Assembly (NCBI RefSeq): GCF_001654495.1 | Contig: NZ_CP015849.1 | Span: 5,745,001 to 5,809,000, forward strand | DNA: 64,000 bases | From: Streptomyces sp. SAT1 | GTDB taxonomy: Bacteria > Actinomycetota > Actinomycetes > Streptomycetales > Streptomycetaceae | Direction of reading: 5' to 3' | Shown: positions 40,727 to 48,638 of the stretch, one piece after another | How positions within the stretch are numbered: the stretch's first letter is position 1 | Layout: each line of letters opens with the position of its first letter | The notes under the pieces: generated by a model | The model's input: the letters and a program-made list of their open reading frames with translations, nothing else | Database searches by the model: none | What the model was told of the DNA's origin: nothing | Translations under genes and position numbers: made by a program

Positions 40727-41241
40727 GGCGGGCGCGCGTCCTGGCGGGCGCCGCCCTCGCCCTGGCGCTGGCGTTCTGCGGCGCGGGCGCGTGGACGTAC
40801 GCCCAGGCCCGTGGCGACGACTCGCTCGCCTACGGCCGGGCCCGCGACGCGGTGCTCGCCGACGGACGCCGCAACATCGCCGCCCTCACCACCTTCGACG
40901 CGTCCACGCGGCAGACGGCGCAGGCGGGCGTCAGCGCCTGGCGGGCCGCCTCGATCGGGCCGCTCCAGGAGGAACTGGGCCGCACCGAGGCGAAGACGGG
41001 TGCCTCGGCGCGCGGCACGGTCACCGAGGCCGCCGTCACCGCGCTCGACACCCGGGCCGGTACCGCGAAGCTCATCGCGACCGTCCGCGTGGACGTCACC
41101 CCCGCCGGTTCGAAGACCCCGACCACGGACCGCAAACGGCTGGAAGCGGTGCTGGCCCGCACCGGCGAGGACGAGTGGAAGGTCAAGGCACTGGACGCGG
41201 TACCGCTCGCCCGGACGGCGGAGGACGGTGAGGCCCGATGA
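40723..41241 (+). CDS. Mce-associated membrane protein, type A, copy 1
   Basis: A 172-residue protein with one N-terminal membrane helix (VLAGAALALALAFCGAGAW) and an exported VirB8/NTF2-like Mas domain. The domain starts YGRARDAVLADGRRNIAALTTFD and ends WKVKALDAVPL. It aligns by eye with the protein at 42041-42586 (type A, copy 2). Mas proteins stabilise Mce complexes in mycobacteria. GTG overlaps the mceF stop, and its own end overlaps the next gene, so the operon continues. Confidence 0.82.
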   Translation: MRRARVLAGAALALALAFCGAGAWTYAQARGDDSLAYGRARDAVLADGRRNIAALTTFDASTRQTAQAGVSAWRAASIGPLQEELGRTEAKTGASARGTVTEAAVTALDTRAGTAKLIATVRVDVTPAGSKTPTTDRKRLEAVLARTGEDEWKVKALDAVPLARTAEDGEAR

Positions 41242-42008
41242 CCCGGCTGCTGCGCACGACGCGTAGGGGGTCCGCCACGGGGGACCCGGGGGACCTGGGG
41301 GACACGACGGACACCACGGCCCCGGCGGACAAGGCGGACCCGGCGGACGAAGCGGCGGCGCCCGAGCCACGGGACGAGAACGAGGCGCCCGCCGCACCGG
41401 GGACGGCCGACGAGGCGGAGGGCGCCGAGAACGCGGCCGACACGGAAGACACGGCCGACGCCGACGACGCGGCCGAGGCGCCTGCCGCACCCTCCCGCCC
41501 CTCCCGCCGCACGCTGCTGCGGCGGTCCGCGCTCGCCGCGCTCGCGGTCGTGCTCGTTCTGGCCGGCGGCGCCTTCTTCTACGGCGCCCACCACCTGCGC
41601 TCGGCACCCTCCGCCCGGAACACCGCGCTGACCGACAACGAGGCCACCACCCGGGTCGCCGGGGACATCGGCAACGACCTCGCCCGCGTCTTCTCGTACT
41701 CACCGGACGGCCTCGACGCCACCGAGCGCTCGGCCAGGTCCGTCCTGACCGGGAAGGCGGCACGGCAGTACACCGAGCTGGTCGGCCGGATCCGCGCGGA
41801 CGTCGCCAAGCAGCGGGTCACACTCAGCACCCAGGCCGTACGCGTCGGGGTGGTCGAACTCCACGGCGGCAGAGCCACGTTGCTGGTCTTCCTCGACCAG
41901 GTGTCCCGCCGGGACAAGGGCAAGGCGACCGCCGCGGCGGCCCAGCTCGTGGTGAGTGCCCAGAAGGAGGGGGACCAGTGGCGGATCGTCGACATGCAGA
42001 CCCGCTGA
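41238..42008 (+). CDS. Mce-associated membrane protein, type B, copy 1
   Basis: A 256-residue protein. Residues 10-90 are a highly acidic, Ala/Asp/Glu-rich disordered cytoplasmic region. A membrane helix follows (LRRSALAALAVVLVLAGGAFFYG), then an exported domain with NTALTDNEATTRV and LARVFSYSPDGLDATERSARSVLTGKA, ending GDQWRIVDMQTR. It matches the protein at 42636-43469 in the NTALTD, FSY and LLTGKA motifs. It is the second of four accessory genes in an A-B-A-B order. Confidence 0.82.
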   Translation: MTRLLRTTRRGSATGDPGDLGDTTDTTAPADKADPADEAAAPEPRDENEAPAAPGTADEAEGAENAADTEDTADADDAAEAPAAPSRPSRRTLLRRSALAALAVVLVLAGGAFFYGAHHLRSAPSARNTALTDNEATTRVAGDIGNDLARVFSYSPDGLDATERSARSVLTGKAARQYTELVGRIRADVAKQRVTLSTQAVRVGVVELHGGRATLLVFLDQVSRRDKGKATAAAAQLVVSAQKEGDQWRIVDMQTR

Positions 42009-42040
42009 CGGCGGACGGGAACGGCAGACGGGAGCACCCG

Positions 42041-42586
42041 ATGAAACGCACGGTCCGCACATGGGCGGCCGGTCCCCGCGCCCTGCCGGCCGCGGCCCTC
42101 GCCCTCACGCTCCTCGCGGGCGGCTTCGCGGCGTGGGCGGGCTGGGACTGGTACGGCGCGGCGCACGACGACTCGGCGGCGTACGCCGTCCAGCGCGACA
42201 AGGCACTGGCCGCCGGTGAGCAGGCCGTGCAGAACCTGAACACCCTGGACCACAGCAGCGTCGACCGGGGACTCGACCTGTGGGAGTCCTCGACGACCGG
42301 CGACCTCCACGACCAACTCGTCTCCGGACGCAAGGAGTTCACCACACAGGTGAAGTCGGCGAAGACGGTCACCACCGCCCGGGTGCTCTCGGGTGCCGTC
42401 ACCGAACTCGACGACCGGGCCGGACGCGCCCGGGTGCTCGTGGCCCTGCGGGTGACGGTGAAGGCGCCCGGCGGCCAGAGCACCGACAAGGACAGCCGCA
42501 TGCTCGGTGAACTCACCCGCACCGGCGGCGGCTGGAAGCTGAGCGCCCTGGGCCAGGCACCCGTGGGCGGCACCTCGGCCGGCTGA
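42041..42586 (+). CDS. Mce-associated membrane protein, type A, copy 2
   Basis: A 181-residue protein starting at ATG with GGGAG six bases upstream. A single membrane helix (LPAAALALTLLAGGFAAWAG) is followed by the Mas domain, YAVQRDKALAAGEQAVQNLNTLD, with GAVTELDDRAGRARVLVALRV and GGGWKLSALGQAPVGG. It is clearly related to the product of 40723-41241. The frame is open further upstream, but that part has no ribosome-binding site and overlaps the previous gene. Confidence 0.82.
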   Translation: MKRTVRTWAAGPRALPAAALALTLLAGGFAAWAGWDWYGAAHDDSAAYAVQRDKALAAGEQAVQNLNTLDHSSVDRGLDLWESSTTGDLHDQLVSGRKEFTTQVKSAKTVTTARVLSGAVTELDDRAGRARVLVALRVTVKAPGGQSTDKDSRMLGELTRTGGGWKLSALGQAPVGGTSAG

Positions 42587-42635
42587 CCCCTGCCCGCCCC
42601 GCGGCGGCCGGCCGCCGCACGAGAGGACGACACCG

Positions 42636-43469
42636 ATGTCGACGACCCGCCACCACATCAACCGCCAGCGCCGCCGCCAGGCCCGCGGCCTCCCGCCGGA
42701 GACCGCCGGCGCGGCCGGGCAGGAGCCCGCCCGGCATTCCGCCGCCGTGGCCGTGCTGCCCGCGCGCACCTCCTCGCCCCGCCCGGACACCGCGCCCGAC
42801 GCGGCCACCGAGAACACCACCCGGGCCACCGCGGACAAGGCCGCCGACTCCGGCACGGACACGGCCGCCCCGAGCCGCCGCCCCGGGAAGCGCCGTCCGT
42901 CCCGCAACCTGGTCCTGGCCCTGCTGTGCCTGCTGACGCTCGTCCTCGGCGGCTTCGCCGGCTGGGCGCACGGGCGCGCCCAGAGCCTGCGGGACGATCC
43001 GGCCGTACGCAACACCGCCCTGACCGACCCCGCCCGGACCAGCGAGATCAAGACCCAGACGGAGAAGGCGGTCACCGCGCTCTTCTCCTACGACCACGCC
43101 GCGCCCGCCGCGTACGACAAGGCCGTCAAGACGCTGCTCACGGGGAAGGCGGTGGCCCAGCACCAGGCCCTGCTGGACGCCGTACGGACCCGCGCCGACC
43201 AGCAGAAGGCGGTCATCACCACCACCGTGACCGACAGCGCGGTCGAGCGCATCGACGGCGACCGGGCGCGGGTCCTCGTCTACGCCGACCAGAGCAGCGT
43301 CAGCACCGCCGGGACCAAGGGCACCAAGGAGTCCAAGGGCGCCGGGGGAGCGAAGGGCGGGCAGCAGGCGCAGGACCAGGGGACGTACGCCGGTGCCATG
43401 TTCGCCGTCGACGTCGTCCTGCGCGACGGCCGCTGGCTCGTCTCCGGCATCGACACCTTCGGCCGCTGA
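42636..43469 (+). CDS. Mce-associated membrane protein, type B, copy 2
   Basis: A 277-residue protein with a long charged cytoplasmic leader (residues 1-95). A membrane helix (NLVLALLCLLTLVLGGFAGWA) precedes an exported domain sharing NTALTDPARTSEI, TALFSYDHAAPAAYDKAVKTLLTGKA and the terminal DGRWLVSGIDTFG with the type B protein at 41238. A Lys/Gly-rich insert (KGTKESKGAGGAKGG) interrupts the C-terminal domain. ATG lies about ten bases after a GAGAGGA ribosome-binding site. Confidence 0.82.
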   Translation: MSTTRHHINRQRRRQARGLPPETAGAAGQEPARHSAAVAVLPARTSSPRPDTAPDAATENTTRATADKAADSGTDTAAPSRRPGKRRPSRNLVLALLCLLTLVLGGFAGWAHGRAQSLRDDPAVRNTALTDPARTSEIKTQTEKAVTALFSYDHAAPAAYDKAVKTLLTGKAVAQHQALLDAVRTRADQQKAVITTTVTDSAVERIDGDRARVLVYADQSSVSTAGTKGTKESKGAGGAKGGQQAQDQGTYAGAMFAVDVVLRDGRWLVSGIDTFGR

Positions 43470-43518
43470 GCACACATCCGTCCGGTCCCGCCCGCCTCAT
43501 CGACACGGAGTGAGAGCC

Positions 43519-44820
43519 ATGCCCGTACGCCGCGTACGACGTCTGAGCGCCCGCACCCGGCACGGCCTGCGCGCCACCGCCGTCGCCGTGGCCGCGGTCG
43601 CGGCGCTCACCGCCTCGCAGGCCCCCGGCGCGCTGGGGCCGGACGGCCGGGAAACCGGCCGCCCGGCGGCCGACGACGAGCGGGCGACGGCGGCGCCGGG
43701 CGCCCCGGCGTCCGCCGCCCCCGCCCCCGGCGCCGCACCCGGTGACGGCTCGTACCACACCGAGCTACCGCCCCTGGTCACGCAGTCCGGCGGCAAGCCG
43801 CTGACGGCACGTCAGACAGTGGACGTACGCGCCGAGTCGGGCATCCCCGGTACCGTGCTGGCCGCCTACCGCGCGGCCGAGCGGTCCGTCGCCCGCACCG
43901 ACCCGGGCTGCCGGCTGCCCTGGCAACTGCTCGCCGCGATCGGCAAGGTGGAGTCCGGGCAGGCGCGCGGCGGCGCGGTGGACCGGCAGGGCACGACGCT
44001 GGGGCGGATCACCGGCCCGGCGCTCGACGGCCGGGGCTTCGCGCTGGTGAGGGACACCGACGGCGGGGTCCTCGACGGCGACCCGGTGTACGACCGCGCG
44101 GTGGGTCCGATGCAGTTCCTGCCCTCCACCTGGAACGGCTGGGGCGCCGACGGCAACGGCGACGGCCGCGCCGACCCGGACAACGTCTTCGACGCGGCCC
44201 TGGCCGCCGGGCACTACCTGTGCGCGGGCGGCCGGGACCTGGGCCGGGCCGCCGACCTGGACCGGGCGGTGCTCAGCTACAACAACTCCCGGGAGTACCT
44301 GGACCTGGTCCGCTACTGGCTGGACTTCTACCGCCATGGCGTGCACAGCGTGCCGGACGGGAAGGGCGTCATCCCCAAGTCCCCGGGCGCGGGCGGCGAC
44401 ACCCCGGCGACCAGGCCCGTGGACCACGGCGGAGGGGACGCGGGGCACGGCGGGAGCGGCAAGGGCGGCGGCGGGATCATCATCGGCCCCGACCCCGGAG
44501 CCTCCGGCCCCGGCACACCGAGGCCGTCGCGCTCCGCCTCGTCCGGACCGTCCTCCCCGGCGCCCACCTCCAGCGGCGGCCCGTCCCCGTCGGCTCCGGG
44601 ATCGCCCACGCCGGACCCCTCGGACTCCGGCACCGGCGAGCCCACCTCCTCGCCGGAGCCCAGCGGCTCGGCGTCCCCCACAAACTGCCCGTCGCCCTCG
44701 GCGAGCCCGTCCCAGGACGGCACCGGACAGCCGGCCACCGGCGATCCCACGGCCGACCCCACCACCGGCCCCTCCTGCCCGGCGGCCACACCGGCCGCAC
44801 CGGAGACCGGACAGGAGTAG
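43519..44820 (+). CDS. Secreted MltB-like lytic transglycosylase
   Basis: A 433-residue precursor with an Arg-rich signal peptide (residues 1-40). The catalytic domain (about 105-290) contains PWQLLAAIGKVESGQ with the catalytic Glu145, GPMQFLPSTWNGWGADGNGDG and a terminal LSYNNSREYLDLV, as in soluble MltB-type transglycosylases. From about residue 300 the tail is a Ser/Pro/Thr/Gly-rich, probably wall-spanning, disordered region. It would cleave peptidoglycan glycan strands. ATG at 43519 has GGAG eight bases upstream. It follows the last Mce-associated gene by 49 bases and is probably cotranscribed, perhaps making room in the wall for the Mce tunnel. Confidence 0.85.
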   Translation: MPVRRVRRLSARTRHGLRATAVAVAAVAALTASQAPGALGPDGRETGRPAADDERATAAPGAPASAAPAPGAAPGDGSYHTELPPLVTQSGGKPLTARQTVDVRAESGIPGTVLAAYRAAERSVARTDPGCRLPWQLLAAIGKVESGQARGGAVDRQGTTLGRITGPALDGRGFALVRDTDGGVLDGDPVYDRAVGPMQFLPSTWNGWGADGNGDGRADPDNVFDAALAAGHYLCAGGRDLGRAADLDRAVLSYNNSREYLDLVRYWLDFYRHGVHSVPDGKGVIPKSPGAGGDTPATRPVDHGGGDAGHGGSGKGGGGIIIGPDPGASGPGTPRPSRSASSGPSSPAPTSSGGPSPSAPGSPTPDPSDSGTGEPTSSPEPSGSASPTNCPSPSASPSQDGTGQPATGDPTADPTTGPSCPAATPAAPETGQE

Positions 44821-44867
44821 GGGGCGGTACGGAGCGGCGCCCGCCCGGCCGATCATGTGGACTCCTT

Positions 44868-44889
44868 GTACACTAGGGCGCCCAGTGGA
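44868..44889 (+). promoter_or_regulatory. Promoter/operator of the TetR gene
   Basis: TACACT (44868-44873) is a good -10 box and runs into ACTAGGGCGCCCAGT, a near-palindrome. That placement is typical of an autoregulating TetR operator just upstream of the start at 44904. Confidence 0.4.
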
Positions 44890-44903
44890 CCGGGAGTACG
44901 CGG

Positions 44904-45560
44904 ATGGACAGAGCCGAGCGGGCCGAAGCGGGCGGACGCGCCGCGCCCCCCGCCCTCACACCGGGCCGGGGCCGCCGCCGGGCCGAGGACGTGCGGCGGG
45001 CCACGCTGGCGGCGGCGGCCGAACTGCTGCTCGCGGAGGGCATGCCGGGGGTGACCTTCGCGAAGGTCGCGGCCCGCGCCGGGGTCAGCAAGATGACCGT
45101 CTACAAGTGGTGGTCCTCACCGGGCAGTCTCGCCTTCGACGCCTACTTCAGCGCCTCCGAGTCCACGCTCGCCTTCCCCGACACCGGGGACGTCCGGCGC
45201 GACCTGACCGATCAGCTCCACGCCTTCGTCGACCTGCTGCGCCGCAACGGCACTGCCTTCGCCGGGATCATCGGCGCCGCGCAGAGCGACGCCTCGCTGG
45301 CCGAGGCGCTGTCGGAGCAGTACGTCCGCAAGCGCCGCGAACTCGCCGTGGAACGGCTTGAGCTGGCCCGGCGCGCGGGGCAACTGCGCGCGGACGCCGA
45401 CCTGGAGTCCGTCGTCGACCAGCTCTGGGGCGCCTGCTACCACCGGCTGCTGATGCCGGCCCAGCCGCTGGACACCGCGTTCGCCGACCGGCTGATCGCC
45501 AACCTCTTCGACGGCATCGCCGGACGGGACGGGCAGCGGGACGCACGGCAGGACGGGTGA
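44904..45560 (+). CDS. TetR-family regulator
   Basis: A 218-residue repressor. The N-terminal helix-turn-helix (VRRATLAAAAELLLAEGMPGVTFAKVAARAGVSKMTVYKWW) is standard TetR. The C-terminal ligand domain contains GIIGAAQSDASLAEAL and RLIANLFDGIAG, in the style of the TetR C-terminal AefR-like group. ATG at 44904 is preceded by a weak CGGGAGTA. It lies immediately after the mce-associated genes, on the same strand but with its own promoter-like box. Whether it controls the mce operon or itself only is unknown. Confidence 0.88.
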   Translation: MDRAERAEAGGRAAPPALTPGRGRRRAEDVRRATLAAAAELLLAEGMPGVTFAKVAARAGVSKMTVYKWWSSPGSLAFDAYFSASESTLAFPDTGDVRRDLTDQLHAFVDLLRRNGTAFAGIIGAAQSDASLAEALSEQYVRKRRELAVERLELARRAGQLRADADLESVVDQLWGACYHRLLMPAQPLDTAFADRLIANLFDGIAGRDGQRDARQDG

Positions 45561-45565
45561 CCGCA

Positions 45566-45586
45566 CGGGGGAGTGCCGGGCCCCCG
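45566..45586. terminator. Short hairpin between convergent tetR and lipoprotein genes
   Basis: CGGGGG (45566-45571) pairs with CCCCCG (45581-45586) around a 9-base loop, between the converging stop codons. Confidence 0.45.
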
Positions 45587-45605
45587 CGCCGTCCGGACGG
45601 ACAGG

Positions 45606-46238
45606 TCATCCGGGCGGGCAGACGGTGTCCGGCCGGGCCGTGGCCCAGCCCTCGCCCACCGCGCGCACGCTGACGTGCGGCTGCGGCCCCGGCTGCCACG
45701 GCGGTTCCGTGGGCATGCCACCCACGGCGCCCGGCCCCACCCACTCCGGCAGCGCGGAGCCCGGTCCGGCGGAGCCCGGCGAGACGGTGTCGGCACCGGT
45801 CGGCGACGGACTCGCGCCCTGCCCGCTCCAGCGCAGGGCACGCACGGCGGTGCAGGTCAGCTGTTCCATCGCCGTGGTGTCCAGCCGTTCCACCCCGGCG
45901 GGGAAGCGGACGGTGACGGCGTCCCCGGCCACCGTGACGGCGGCCCGACCCGGCACGGCGGGCAGAGCGGTGGTCAGCTTCAGGGCCTCGTCGCCGACGG
46001 GCCCGGCCAGCAGCAGCCGTACCGCCCCCTCCACCGGGTCGCCGGCGCCCTCGGGGAGCCGCCGGGGCACGGGCCGCAGGGTCCCGCCGGCGACGAAATA
46101 GAGCATGGTCCGGGCGGAGACGCCGACCGCGGGCGCCCCGACGTCGATCACCCCCGAGGTGGGCACCCCGCAGCCCGCGAAGGCCAGCAGGGCGCCGGTG
46201 AGGGCCGCGGCGGCGGCCGTGCGCGGGGCGCGTCTCAT
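45606..46238 (-). CDS. GerMN-domain lipoprotein of the two-component operon
   Basis: A 210-residue lipoprotein precursor. The lipobox LLAFAGC places lipidation at Cys23. The mature part starts GVPTSGVIDVGAP and contains a GerMN-like region (RTMLYFVAGGTLRPVPRRLP to VTVRFPAGVERL), as in LpqB-type accessory lipoproteins. ATG overlaps the end of the histidine-kinase gene by four bases, so it belongs to the same operon. Comparable lipoproteins follow afsQ2 in S. coelicolor and may modulate the sensor outside the membrane. Confidence 0.82.
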   Translation of the reverse strand: MRRAPRTAAAAALTGALLAFAGCGVPTSGVIDVGAPAVGVSARTMLYFVAGGTLRPVPRRLPEGAGDPVEGAVRLLLAGPVGDEALKLTTALPAVPGRAAVTVAGDAVTVRFPAGVERLDTTAMEQLTCTAVRALRWSGQGASPSPTGADTVSPGSAGPGSALPEWVGPGAVGGMPTEPPWQPGPQPHVSVRAVGEGWATARPDTVCPPG

Positions 46239-47779
46239 ACGCCGTCCTTCCTTTCAGCCCTTTCGGCCTTTTCAGCCCCTTCGGCGGCCGTGCCGTCGTG
46301 CTCTGCCCCGGCGGTCGCCGTTCCGGCCGGCCGGCCGGGCCGCAGCGGCAGTTCCACCGTGAACACCGCGCCGCCGCCGGGGGCGTTGGCCGCCCGGACG
46401 CGTCCGCCGTGCAGGCGTACGTTCTCGGCGGTGATGGCGAGCCCGAGTCCGCTGCTCTCGCTGCGGGTACGGGCCCGGCTCGCCTTGTAGAAGCGCTCGA
46501 AGATGTGCGGCAGGTCCGCCTCGGGGATGCCGGGCCCCCGGTCGGCCACGGTGAGGACGGCCCAGCCGCCCTCGGCGGTCAGCCGCAGGGCCACCGGCGG
46601 CGCGCCGTGCCGCAGCGCGTTGCCGACCAGGTTGGCGACCACCACGTCGATCCGGCGCGGGTCGACCCGGGCCCGCAGGCCGTCCGGCTCCGGCAGGTCC
46701 GCCGCCACCCGGTCCAGCCAGCCGCGGGCGGCGAGCGTGTGCCGCACCGACTCGGCCAGATCGATGTCGTCGGCGCCGAGTTCGGCGGCGCCCGCGTCGA
46801 AGCGGGAGATCTCCATCAGGTCGTCGACCAGCCGGGCCAGCCGCGCGGTCTCCTCGCTGACCAGGCGCACCGCCTCGCCGGTGACCCGGTCCAGCCGGGA
46901 CGACTCCTCGTCGAGCACGTCGGTGACCGCCGTCATCGCGGCGAGCGGGGTGCGCAGTTCGTGCGAGACGTCGGCGGCGAAGCGGCGGGCCCGCTCCTCC
47001 ATGCGGCGCAGCTCGGCCACGGACTGCTCCAGCGCGGCGGCGGTGTCGTTGAACGTCCGCGACAGCTCGGCCAGTTCGTCGGAACCGCTTACGGCCAGCC
47101 GGGTGTCCAGGTGCCCGGCGGCCATCCGCCGGGTGGCCCGGCCCAGGGCCCGTACGGGGCGCAGCACCCCGCGCGCGACCAGCAGCGCGATCAGCACGGC
47201 GAGGCCCAGCGCGGGCAGGGTGGCCCGTTCGATGGCGGTGATCAGGGCCTGCACGTAGAGCTGTTCGGTCTCCTGCGGGACGACCAGGTAGAGCACGAGG
47301 CCGGTCGGGGTGGCGGAGACGCCGCCCGAGGAGGCGTAGGTGACGGGCAGTCCCACGACGAGGTACGCCCGGCCGTCGTGGCGCACCCGCTGGAAGACGG
47401 CGGCGGCCCGGGTGCTGACGGAGCGCCGCAGTTCGGGGGTGAGGACGTCGAAGCTGTCCTGCGGTCCGTAGACGGCGCGCAGGCCGCCGTAGGTGGCCAG
47501 GAAGCGCCACTGCTGCGAGCGGTGTGTGTAGGCGAGGTCGGCGACGATGCTGTCCAGGTCGGCCTTGCCGGGCGCGTCGGGGAAGCCGGGCGCCCGCGCG
47601 TCGACGCTGTCGCGGAACTGCCGGACCACCGCGTCCTGGCTCTGCTGGAGCACTCCGGTGCGGGCCTCGCGGAAGGTCAGCACACCGGTGCTCAGACAGC
47701 TGGCGACGGCGACGACGGTGAAGCCCGCGACGAGCCGGAGCCGCAGACCGCCGCGGAGCGAGGGGCGGCGGAGTCTCAC
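46235..47779 (-). CDS. Sensor histidine kinase (AfsQ2-like)
   Basis: A 514-residue membrane kinase. A short basic leader and first helix (residues 12-33, LVAGFTVVAVASCLSTGVLTF) precede an extracytoplasmic sensor of about 150 residues. A second helix (TLPALGLAVLIALLVARGVL) is followed by a HAMP domain, HisKA with the phospho-acceptor His273 (DVSHELRTPLAAM), and an HATPase with NALRHG, DRGPGIP and SSGLGLAI. GTG at 47779 overlaps the response-regulator stop codon. The architecture and the downstream lipoprotein match AfsQ2. The signal is unknown. Confidence 0.9.
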   Translation of the reverse strand: MRLRRPSLRGGLRLRLVAGFTVVAVASCLSTGVLTFREARTGVLQQSQDAVVRQFRDSVDARAPGFPDAPGKADLDSIVADLAYTHRSQQWRFLATYGGLRAVYGPQDSFDVLTPELRRSVSTRAAAVFQRVRHDGRAYLVVGLPVTYASSGGVSATPTGLVLYLVVPQETEQLYVQALITAIERATLPALGLAVLIALLVARGVLRPVRALGRATRRMAAGHLDTRLAVSGSDELAELSRTFNDTAAALEQSVAELRRMEERARRFAADVSHELRTPLAAMTAVTDVLDEESSRLDRVTGEAVRLVSEETARLARLVDDLMEISRFDAGAAELGADDIDLAESVRHTLAARGWLDRVAADLPEPDGLRARVDPRRIDVVVANLVGNALRHGAPPVALRLTAEGGWAVLTVADRGPGIPEADLPHIFERFYKASRARTRSESSGLGLAITAENVRLHGGRVRAANAPGGGAVFTVELPLRPGRPAGTATAGAEHDGTAAEGAEKAERAERKDGV

Positions 47780-48465
47780 GGCGACCGGAAGCAGTAGCCG
47801 AAGCCGCGCACGGTGTGGACGTAGCGCGGGGTGCCGCCGGGCTCGCCGAGCTTGCCGCGCAGGCGCTTCACACAGGCGTCCACCAGGCGTATGTCCCCGT
47901 GGTAGCTGTGCTCCCAGACCGCCTCCAGCAGTTGCTGGCGGCTGAGGACCTGGCCGGGGGAGGCGGACAGCGCGAGCAGCAGCCGCAGTTCGGACGGGGC
48001 GAGGTCGACCGGGTGGCCCCGGTGGGTGACGCGCAGTCCGGTCCGGTCGATGCCCAGCTCGCCGTGGGTCTCGGCGCGGGGCCTGGCGGCGCCGGTGTGC
48101 GGGGCGTCCAGGCGGCGCAGCAGGGCGCGGATGCGGGCGTCCAGGACGCGCGCCTGCACGGGCTTGACCACGTAGTCGTCGGCGCCCGCCTCCAGGCCGA
48201 CGATCATGTCGACGCTGTCGCCCTTGGCGGTCATCATGATGATCCCGACCTGCTCGCGGTCCCTGATCCGCCGGCACACGTCGAGGCCGGGCAGTCCGGG
48301 CAGCATGAGGTCGAGGACGACCACGTCCGGGCGGAAGGCGCCGAGCTGCTCCAGGCCCTCTTCGCCGGTGGCGGCGGCGCAGACGTCGTGCCCCTGGTGG
48401 CGCAGGGCGAGCCGGACGCCCTGGCGCACGGCGGCGTCGTCTTCGATGAGCAGGATCCGGGGCAT
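47776..48465 (-). CDS. OmpR-family response regulator (AfsQ1-like)
   Basis: A 229-residue regulator. The receiver domain has acidic Glu8/Asp9/Asp10, phospho-acceptor Asp52 (VVLDLMLPG), Thr in MMTAKG and Lys in VVKPVQARVLDARIRALLRR. That last segment closely resembles AfsQ1 as I remember it. The C-terminal winged helix contains LAPSELRLLLALSASPGQVLSR and VDACVKRLRGKL. It is the first gene of the regulator-kinase-lipoprotein operon and is divergent from the DUF3152 gene. A GTTAC-n6-GTGAC box in the shared upstream region is a likely binding site. Confidence 0.9.
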   Translation of the reverse strand: MPRILLIEDDAAVRQGVRLALRHQGHDVCAAATGEEGLEQLGAFRPDVVVLDLMLPGLPGLDVCRRIRDREQVGIIMMTAKGDSVDMIVGLEAGADDYVVKPVQARVLDARIRALLRRLDAPHTGAARPRAETHGELGIDRTGLRVTHRGHPVDLAPSELRLLLALSASPGQVLSRQQLLEAVWEHSYHGDIRLVDACVKRLRGKLGEPGGTPRYVHTVRGFGYCFRSP

Positions 48466-48577
48466 GACGCCCAGTATGTGCGGGCCGCGGGCGGTGCCGG
48501 CCGCCGGGGCCGCCCGCGGCCGGAATCTGTTACCGAAGGATCATATGAAGACCCCGACGGCGCCCCGGAGAGCCGCC

Positions 48578-48593
48578 GTTACGTTTCCGTGAC
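48578..48593. promoter_or_regulatory. AfsQ1-type box (GTTAC-n6-GTGAC)
   Basis: GTTAC-GTTTCC-GTGAC exactly fits the AfsQ1 consensus GTnAC-n6-GTnAC, in the 173-bp region between an AfsQ1-like regulator gene and the divergent DUF3152 gene. A further GTTAC half-site lies at 48529. Confidence 0.6.
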
Positions 48594-48638
48594 CTTTCGG
48601 TCCCGAGGGCATCACATGAGGTCATCAGCCTGTGCGCC

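Noticed and set aside
41579..43075. A 498-codon minus-strand frame opposite the Mce-associated genes
   Set aside because: It is Arg/Ser/Ala-rich with no domain, no ribosome-binding site and no terminator. The opposite strand has translationally consistent genes in an operon.
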